Assembly (NCBI RefSeq): GCF_017996735.1 | Contig: NZ_JAGOGJ010000043.1 | Coordinates: 1-49,219, forward strand | Reading direction: 5' to 3' | DNA: 49,219 bases | From: Niveispirillum sp. | GTDB taxonomy: Bacteria > Pseudomonadota > Alphaproteobacteria > Azospirillales > Azospirillaceae | In this document: piece by piece, positions 21,101 to 27,800 of the stretch | How positions within the stretch are numbered: the stretch's first letter is position 1 | Layout: the number at the start of each line of letters is the position of its first letter | The notes under the pieces: generated by a model | Told to the model about the DNA's origin: nothing | What the model saw: the letters and a program-made list of their open reading frames with translations, nothing else | Databases searched by the model: none | Program-made: the position numbers and the translations under genes

Positions 21101-21880
21101 ATGTATGCGACCGGAGACCTTGCCTGCATCCGCTGGGACGCCGGCCAGGACAGGCCGGAGATCGATTTCCTCGGCCGTATCGACCAGCAGGTGAAGATCC
21201 GCGGCTACCGCATCGAGCCGGAGGAGGTGGAGCGCGCCATCATCGCCCAGGCCCGCGCCCGCGACGTGGCCGTAGTCGCCTGGGCCGATGGTGGCGGGGA
21301 GAAGAGGCTTGTGGCCTATTACGTCCCCGCCGACGCCCAGGCCGGCGACCCGTGCCTGGTCCGCGACGGGCTGGCCGCCCTGCTACCCGATTACATGATC
21401 CCTACCTTGTGGGTGTCGCTACCCGCCCTGCCGCAGACCAGCAGCGGCAAGGTCGACCGCAAGGCGCTGCCCCCACCCGACCGGGCCCTGGCACAGACGG
21501 CCCCCGTCCTCGTCACGCCGCACAGCGCCACCGAGCGGGTGGTGGCCGGCATCTGGCAATCGGTGCTGCAGGGGCCGCCGGTCGGGCTGCACGATAATTT
21601 CTTCGACCTTGGCGGCTATTCCTTCCTGCTGCTGCGGGTGCTGGGTGAAATCCGGCGGCATTTCCCCGATGCCGGCCATGTCGGCATGGTCAGCCTGTTC
21701 GAACATCCCACGGTCCAGTCCCTGGCCCGCCTGATCGACGGTGCCCAGGCCACAGCCGTCCGCCATCGCGGACCGGCGCGTGCCGCCCGCGCCTTGCATC
21801 GCAACGATCTGCGCGGCCGCCGCACCGCCCTGCGCCATGGCACGGTGGCTTCCATCGATACCGAAGAGAGCATGACATGA
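12104..21880 (+). CDS. Tri-modular NRPS with N-terminal TubC-type docking domain
   Basis: The product has 3258 residues. Residues 1-58 (LLRQLESLDVRLWVEAGQL and the following APKG segment) match the TubC N-terminal docking family. Module 1: C (HHVMTDRW, His189, Asp194), A (pocket D-A-L-W-L-G-G-T-F, Val-like), PCP (Ser1056). Module 2: C (HHLVCDGW, Asp1249), A (D-A-I-Q-L-G-L-I-D, closest to glutamine codes such as DAWQFGLIDK), PCP (Ser2108). Module 3: C (HHIATDGW, Asp2307), A (D-V-Q-F-I-A-Q-V-A, proline-like but with Gln and Ala where proline domains usually have His and Val), PCP (Ser3173 in GGYSF). No epimerase or methyltransferase domain is seen. The first C domain receives a polyketide acyl chain from the upstream PKS, and the last PCP hands over to the ketosynthase of the next protein. 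Pocket residues were aligned by eye to GrsA, so Val is fairly secure, and Gln and Pro are moderate. Confidence 0.95.
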   Translation: MSDGLDILLRQLESLDVRLWVEAGQLRFSAPKGVVQGALRATMLERKADLVAHLLAERAVPASANQEMLWSLDRLETDCPTLYIEARAVRLRGDLAVPALQAALDELFRRHDSLRTRLELRDGVLCQLVAPTLCVPIPVEDAADLDPAALEARVNAIAWAPFDLQQAPLLRLHLLRTGVRDWILILSQHHVMTDRWSIGLLVGELSALYTAFQDGHPSPLPPPPAQYSDYARWQRDRLAGEHGATLLDYWRRTLADAPPLLALPADRPYPARQSYRGGRITVPLAASLRERVEGLCLQEQATPFMVFTAAFTALLHRITGQDAIVLGTPIANRLRPELEAVPGYFVNTLALRTDVDGTAPFSRLLSLVRDTALSAYEHQELPFSLLVNALPPHRALNHPPIFQAMIVLQNMEMAALSLGRLALSPYPLRIDTGKYPLMLTILPDEAEGPLLCWDYQDDVFDAATVAKIADRFSLLLADALANPDKPVRHLALLTPADEVLLLRASNRDGVRNGNDTIASLFARQAAATPQAIAIRFQDRQLDYRALDQWSARLARALRRHGIGPGDRVGVLLDRSPELVVTLLAVARAGGVYVPLDRQYPSARLAWMAQDAGIGLLVTDRADTDWTDIPHLMLDGLSDGDDGALPDPGINAGSPAYIMYTSGSTGRPKGVVIPHRGVVRLVQGADYATLNAAQTMLMLAPVSFDASTLEIWGSLLNGGTLLIAPPLDNDLLALGRIIREGGVTILWLTAGLFSLMVDTCLDDLRGVRQLLAGGDALSHRHVARALASLPDTTLINGYGPTENTTFTACHTFAKGPPGAIPVGRAIAGTCVWIMDAHGNPVPPGVIGELLTGGDGLAIGYHNRPDLTAERFVTLEIRLGGRSWTERLYRTGDLARWIPDPAGDGLVAEILGRMDQQVKIRGFRIEPGEVEARLGTLPFIADCAVVVRRDEGEAQLVAYYVPTEAGMAGDPRAALARQLPDHMVPARFVALDALPLTANGKTDRKALASDRYCGEAARAGEAPAGPTECLLAEIWAGVLDGGGPVYRDDHFFERGGNSLTAIRMIARVREALAAAGRPDALPVRTIFENPRLQDLAQIIDGDVGRVETAPALAPRGLGRTSLPLSHAQERLWVLEKLLPMGGTYNVPGQYRLRGPLDVAALEQALLTIIARHDTLSAVFAEQDGRGVHHIAATGFRLNQRDCIEADLPLLLAEGAEAPFDLERGPPIRATLLRIGPQDHCLQMVMHHLVCDGWSVALFLRELETLYAGRPAPAPLPVQYQDFADWHREWLRGPRLDRLLSYWRGKLEGLPDGLELPTDFPRPPVPGNRGAVASFDIGIDAAALDRLCLGRGVSRFMLFYAAFASLLQRITGQADFGVGTPIAGRHHRNVEPLIGFFADTLVLRTPVAADEPFTALLDRARQTVLEAFDHQDLPFTALVEALKPSRRLDITPLFQVMLAVEEEAAFAIDLPGLTVTPVAWAPPFAKYDLTLTVQPAGTGFTGSLEYNTDLFQPDRMVRLGRQFAILLSAILTDADQPADAIDLRDATERAGPPGLAGEIRPLPPDAGLHELVAEQARRTPDAIALTYAGTSLTHGAVDAAANRLAHHLIAHGLRPGGLVGVHRRRSLDLPVMLLAILKAGGAYVPLNPAHPDGRIAAIIATARPAIILTGPDFPLADIAIPLLDPDAEAEIIATWPDTPPDVAPAPARPAYVMFTSGSTGTPKGVAVPHRAIVNHQLWFGSTFALSADDVLLQMTSFDFDASVIEFFAPLLCGGRLVIAPPGSEKDPAALRDLIQAGGITLFQAVPALLQVMAEGRLLADCPSLRIILSGGEVLATDLQERLLVQVAPARLFNLYGPTETCIDAVFRECRPGWRQATVPIGRPVNNMRAYVLDSQLRPVAAGMPGELFLAGANLALGYLDAPALTDAAFLPDPFAGGRMYRTGDRVRLGPEGLEFLGRTDQQVKVRGFRIETAEVEAALNAIASVRESAVIGIRRPGDTEHRLLAFIAVVTGTVPPDEAVLRAVLKRTLPDYMVPAHFITLDALPLASSGKVDRRRLEVMAGSALTSAPARTDRVMPHGETETLLASIWQEVLKCGPIGIHDDFFALGGHSLMAVQVVARIRGRWPVDLSVRHVFEAPTIAGLSLVLADLLARDAPQATRPPLVAVPRRMEADGTALMPVSYAQRSLWFLDRLEGGGRAYTTVGAFVLTGSIDSAALSVALDALMQRHEALRTCFLLGGDEPRQRILPPLPMPFSRKSAIGSDVAPADLALAETARPIDLSSEPPLRFTLIELAPDRHLGVLTWHHIATDGWSLGVFVREVGELYTAAITGRHAILPPLPVQYGDYALWQERWLASPGFAAQLAYWKTQLDGAPSHLNLCTDRPRPHRQSFRGATVRFQLDAGLCRRLLAITQDAKASLFMILLAGFMVLLHRHSRQDDILVGTPVANRPDAALEGLIGFFTNTLVLRGRTAGNPRFADFLGEVRDTALAAFANPDVPFEKLVDAIAPPRSLSHSPLFQAMFNLQNTPAAPVILPDLTLTPLEIDTGTAKFDLLLTLIGSGDGDGLDGHWEYSTDLFDPQTARRMADQYVTLLRAVADAPEQRLRELALFADADRDRLLETCRGPVLDGGGDGTLHDLFRQTTARIPDGVAVTFAGRSLTYDELDRWSDGLARRLVGLGVRPGMPVGIRLDRSLKMVAALLGILKAGGAYVPLDPTLPAARRDFIIGDAGLGWVMGDEPAGGLPHGCQIVPVGPEGEGPRPDVAPSPESLAYVLYTSGSTGRPKGVLMPHRALVNLIRWQVAEPSFRPGLRTLQFTTLGFDVACQEMFATWASGGTLVLMPDALRRDVPAMIGKAAAWGIQRIFLPFTALQQMAEAWPLATTRPHDLRELITAGERLKVTPALRRMFRDLPNCRLVNQYGPTETHVATALVLPDDPDTWPELPRIGRPIANTTIHILDEEGRPLPPGVPGQLWIAGMAVSHGYLGRPDLTEAAFRPDPFGTTMYATGDLACIRWDAGQDRPEIDFLGRIDQQVKIRGYRIEPEEVERAIIAQARARDVAVVAWADGGGEKRLVAYYVPADAQAGDPCLVRDGLAALLPDYMIPTLWVSLPALPQTSSGKVDRKALPPPDRALAQTAPVLVTPHSATERVVAGIWQSVLQGPPVGLHDNFFDLGGYSFLLLRVLGEIRRHFPDAGHVGMVSLFEHPTVQSLARLIDGAQATAVRHRGPARAARALHRNDLRGRRTALRHGTVASIDTEESMT

Positions 21881-24800
21881 ATGCTGGGACGCCGATACCG
21901 GGGCCGGAGCCGATGGAAATCGCCATTATCGGCATGGCTTGCCGTTTCCCCGGCGCCCCGACCATCGCCGATTTCTGGCGCGTCCTGCGGGATGGCGTGG
22001 AGACGATCACCAGCTTCACCGACGATGAATTGCTGGCGCGCGGCGTGCCGCCGGAACTGGTCGCCAACCCGTCCTACGTGAAACGCGGGCTGGTGCTGGA
22101 TGGGATCGAGGATTTCGATGCCGCCCTGTTCGGCTATTCGCCGCAGGAAGCCGCATTGCTCGACCCGCAGAACCGGTTGTTCCTGGAATGCGCCTGGGAG
22201 GCGCTGGAAGCCGCCGGCCATGGCGGCGAGGCCGGCACCCGCGATATCGGCGTGTTCGCCGGGGCCGGGGTGAACACCTATTTCCTCAACAACCTGGCCG
22301 GCAATGCCGACATCCTGGAGAATTTCGGCAGCTTCCAGGTGATGCTGGCCAACGACAAGGACTATCTGGCCACCCTCGCCTCCTACAAGCTGAACCTGAC
22401 CGGTCCCGGCGTCACGGTGCAGACCGCCTGCTCCACCTCGCTGGTGGCAATCCACATGGCGTGCCAGAGCCTGCTGAACGGGGAGTGCGATCTGGCGCTG
22501 GCCGGCGGCGTTGCCGTTTCCACCCCGCAGGATCAGGGCTATCTGCATCAGGAAGGCATGATCCTGTCACCCGACGGCCATTGCCGTCCCTTCGACGCAA
22601 AAGCCGCCGGCACGCTGAACGGGGCCGGGGCCGGCGTGGTGTTGTTGCAGCCGCTGGCCGACGCGCTGGCCCAGAAGGCCAATATCCTGGGCATCATCAA
22701 GGGCAGTGCCGTCAATAATGACGGTGCGCGCAAGGTCGGTTACACGGCACCCGGGCCGGAGGGACAGGCCCGCGTCATCGCCGAGGCGCTGGATATTGCC
22801 GGCATCCATCCCGATCAGGTGGGATTTGTGGAGGCGCACGGCACCGCCACACCGTTGGGCGACCCGGTGGAGGTGGCGGCCCTGACCCGGGCCTTCCGTG
22901 CCCGCACCGCCGGTATCGGCACCTGTGCGCTGGGTTCGGTGAAAAGCAACATGGGCCATGCCGGTGCCGCCGCCGGGGTGGCGGGGTTGATCAAGGCCGT
23001 GCTGGCGCTGAAGCACCGGCAGATCCCGCCGACGCTGCATTTCCAGACGCCCAACCCCGCACTGGCCCTGGCCGACAGTCCGTTCTTCGTCAATGACCAG
23101 TTGCGCGACTGGACCGCGGCGCCGGGCGCCCGCGTGGCTGCGGTCAGTTCATTCGGCATCGGCGGCACCAATGCCCATCTGGTGGTGGCGGAGAACCGCT
23201 TCGCCGCCACGGTGACCAGCGATGCCCCTGTCCGGCCCTGTCACTTGTTGCCGCTGTCGGCCCGCACGCCGGAGGCCCTGTCGGCGATGGCGGCACGGCT
23301 GGCCACGCATCTGACGGATACCGCCGATGCCGACCCGGCCGACATCGCCCATACGCTGCGCACCGGCCGCAGGACATTCACCCAGCGACTGTTTGTCGTC
23401 GGCCATGACCGCAATGATTTGCGCCGCGCGCTGGAAAGCGGTTCGCCGCACACCGCCACGCCGAACCGCAGCGTCGCCTTCCTCTTGACCGGACATGGCG
23501 GACAGTCGGTGGGGATGACCCGCCGGCTTTATGCGACAGAGCCCGTCTTCTGCGCCGCACTGGATGAACGGGCGGCGGCCCTGGCCGCCCACACCGGCCT
23601 TGACGCACTGGCTGTTCTGCATCCCGCCCCCGGCCGGGAAGCCTGGGCGGAGGCGCAGTTGCAGCGCATGGATGTCAGCCAGCCGCTGATGTTCATCGTA
23701 CAGATGGCGCTGGCCCGGCTGTGGGACTCCTGGGGGGTGAAGCCGCAATCGGTGATCGGCCATAGCAGCGGCGAATATGCCGCCGCCTGCCTGGCGGGCA
23801 TCCTGTCGGAAGCGGATGCCCTGGCCCTGGTCGCGGCGCGCGGCCGGTTGATGGACCAGACGGCCCCCGGCGGCATGCTGGCCCTGCGCAACAGCGAAAG
23901 CGAGGTTCGCCCGTTCCTGAACGACCGGCTGTCCTTGGCCGTGGTCAATGCCCATGACATGTGCGTGGTGTCAGGCCACGAGGATGCGCTGGTGGCGCTG
24001 CAGACGCGGCTGGCCGGGATCGGCGTGGAGTTCCGCCGGCTGCGCGTGTCGCGGGCCGCCCATTCCTGCACGATGGATACAATCCTGGCGGAATTCGCCC
24101 AGGCCGCATCCGCCATAAGCTTCCATACGCCGCGCATCCCCTATGTCTCCGGCATGACCGGGCAGAGGGTGGAGGCCGATCTGGTGTCGCGGCCCGATTA
24201 CTGGGTGCGGCATCTGCGCGAGGCCGTGCGCTTCGCCGACGGCATCGGGCGGATGCTGGCCGACACCGACCTGGCCCTGCTGGAGATCGGGCCCGGTAAT
24301 GCATTGGGGACCTTCGCCAAGGCCCATCCCGACGCCGATCCGCTCCGGCCGGTCATCTCCTCCCTGCCCCATCCCGAACATGACGCGGAAGCTGAGGATG
24401 CCTTCATTACCCGTTCCCTGGGCCGGCTGTGGCAGGCGGGCGTGGCGGTCGACTGGGAGACCTATGGCGCCCAGGCCGGCGGCGGCCGCAAGGTGGCGCT
24501 GCCGACATACCCGTTCCAGCGGCGGCGCTGCTGGATCGACCCACCGGACGGATCGGGCACAGCCGCCCCCACCCGCGTCCGGCGCAAAACCGATCCGGCC
24601 GACTGGTTCCTGGCGCCGGTCTGGCGCCGCAGCCCGCCTTTGCCGGCCGCCGCCGACGGACCGGATCATGTGCTGCTGTTCACCGGCCCAGATGGCACGG
24701 GCGAACGGCTGGCCACCGATCTGGAAACCCGAGGTACCAGCGTCATCCGCGTGTTGCCGGGAGAACGCTACGCCGCGCCCGTGAACGGCCGTGCCAGCCT

Positions 24801-27800
24801 GTGCCCGGACGCGCCGGAGGATTATCGCCGCCTGCTGGCCGACCTCACCCCCGCACGCCGTGCCATCATCCATGCCTGGTCGCTGATCCAGCCGGCGGAC
24901 GGGATGATGGACGATGCCGGGACGGCCAGTGAACGGCGGCTGGGTTTCCACAGCCTGTCCCTGCTGGGCCGCGCGCTGGGCGACGGGACGGCACATGACA
25001 TCACCATCCTGACCGCCGGCCTGCATGATGTGACCGGCGAGGAAGCCCTATGCCCGGACAAAAGCCTGATTGCCGGGCCGGCTATGGTGATCCCGCAGGA
25101 ATACCCTTCCCTGCGCACCTATCTGATCGATCTGGTGCCACCCGCTGCCGAATGCCAGGCCGAGGCGCGGCTGTTCGCCCAGATCCGCGCCGAACTGGCG
25201 GCGGACACGCGGCCGGCGCGGCTGTGCCTGCGCGCTGCCCATCGCTGGCTGCCCAGCTATGAGCCACAGCGGATCGACCGCACGGGCGCACCCCGCCGGG
25301 CGATACGGCCCGGCGGGGTGTATCTGATCACCGGCGGGCTGGGGGGATTGGGGCTGGAGATTGCCGGCCATCTGGCCCGCACGGCGCAGGCGCGGCTGGT
25401 GCTGGTCGGGCGCTCCACCTGGCCGGCACGGGCGGAGTGGGAGGGCTGGATCGCCAGCCACGGCACCGACGACCAGACCCGGCGCGTGCTGGAACGGCTG
25501 CTGGCGTTCGAATCGGCAGGCGCGGAAATCCGTCTGCACACCGCCGATGCCGGCCGGCTGGATGCGATGGCGGCTTTGTTCGACGCGGTGGAGCGGGAAT
25601 GGGGGCCGATCAATGGCGTCATCCATGCCGCCGGCGCCATTGGCGCCGACACCCACCGGCCGCTGGACGAATATGACGCGGCCCAATGCGCCGCCCAGTT
25701 CGCGCCCAAACTGGACGGGGTACGGGTGCTGGACCGGCTGTTGCGCGACCGGGACGTGGATTTCTGCGTGCTGATGTCCTCCATCGCGTCGGTGCTGGGT
25801 GGGCTGGGCTTTGCCGCCTATGCTGCCGCCAACGCCGCCTTGGATACAGCCGCCCAGGGGGCCGAGCGGCTGTGGCCCGGCCGCTGGCTGGCCATGAACT
25901 GGGATAGCTGGCGGGTGCGCGACGATGATGGTCGTGGCCCCGGCCAGCTTCTGCGCCTGCTGGAAATGTCGGCGGCAGAAGGTTTGGACGCCTTCCTGCG
26001 CGTGCTGCATCACGGCACGGCGGCGCAGACCCTGGTGACGCGCGGCGACCTGGGGCCGCGCCTGCTGCAATGGATCGACTTGCCCCGCCGCGCGCAGACC
26101 ACGCCGCCGGTCCCGGTCCCCGTCGTCGCCATGGGCGATGTACAGGAAGGCATCATCACCATCTGGCGCCGGCTGCTGGGCCATGACCGGATCGGACCGG
26201 ACGATGATTTCTTCGATCTTGGCGGCCATTCGCTGCTGGCCACCCAGGTGATGGCGCAACTCCGCCACCTGTTCGGCATTGCCCTGCCGATGAGCGCGCT
26301 GTTCCGTCACCCCACCGTGCGCGCCCTGGCCGACGCGGTAGAGGCGGCGCGCACAGCCCCCGCCGCCGATGCCGACCCGTCCCTGCCGCCGCCCCGCCCT
26401 GCGGGGGAACCGCCGGTGCTGTCCTGGCCACAGCAGCAATTGTGGATCGTCAGCCGGCTGGACCCCAACAACGCCGCCTACAATGTGCCGCTGGCGCTGC
26501 GCCTGACCGGCGATCTGAACCGTGATGCGCTGGGCCTGGCACTGAGCGAGATCGTGCGCCGGCATGAGGTGCTGCGCACCTGCTTCATCGGCCGCGACGC
26601 CCAACCGCGCCTGCTGGTGCAGCCGCCGGCACCGGTGCCCCTGCCGGTACTGTCGCTGCGTCCCCTGGAAGGCGACACGCTGGCGGTGGCGGAGCGGGAA
26701 TTGCTGGATGAAGAAGCCTCCCGCCCCTTCGACCTGGAAGCGGGGCCGCCGCTGCGTGCCTGCCTGCTGGACAGCGGTGACCAGCACCATGTGCTGCTGC
26801 TGGTGATGCACCATATCGTCACCGACGGCTGGTCGATCACCCTGTTCATGAAGGAACTGGTCGCACTGTACGGCGCCTTTGCGGGCGGCAAGCCATCGCC
26901 TCTGGCCGAACCGGCGGCGCAATATGCAGACTTTGCCCATTGGCAGCGCCACAGCCTGGGCGCCGACATGCTGGCCCGGCAATTGGACCATTGGCGCACC
27001 TACTTGCGCGACCTGCCGGAACGGCACGGGCTGCTGGGCGATTTCCCCCTGCCCGAGGAACGCCATTTCACCGCCGCCACCGTGACGCTGCCATTGCGTA
27101 GCGATCTGGCCCGGCGGGTCCGCGCCTTCGCCCAGGCGGAGGGGGCGACGCCGTTCATGGTCCTGCTGGCGGCGTTTCACGCCTTGCTGTTCCGCTATAC
27201 CGGCATTGATGATCAGGCCGTCGCCATCTCCGTCGCCAACCGCACCCGGCATTGGCAGGAGGAGATCATTGGCTTCTTTGTGAACATGCTTATCCTGCGC
27301 ACCCGGCCGGATGCCGACACGCCCTTCCGCGCCCTGGTGGCGGAGGTGCGCGACACCGCGCTGGACGCCTTAGCCAATCAGGATCTGCCGTTTGAAAAGG
27401 TGGTGGAGGCGCTGCGGCCGCAACGGCGGCGCAACCAGCACCCGCTGGCCCAGATCGGCTTCGTGCTGCAAAACCTGCCTTATGAAAGCAGTCCGCCGGA
27501 AGGGTTGCAGATCGGCTTTGTCGAAGCCAACAAGAATGCCAGCCAGTTTGATCTGGTCTGTTCGGTGACCGAGGTCGGAGATGATCTGGTGCTGAGCCTG
27601 GAATATGCCACCGAGCTGTTCCGCCGCGACAGTATCGAACGCATGGCCCTGCATTACCGCACCCTGCTGGACGGCGCGGTTGCCGCCCCCGACACGGTGC
27701 TGGCCCGGTTGCCGCTGCTGCAAGCCGATGAACAGGCGGAAATCGTCCAGGGCTGGAACCGCGATCCGGCCCCGGTGCCCGCCGGCATTCTGCCGTCCCC

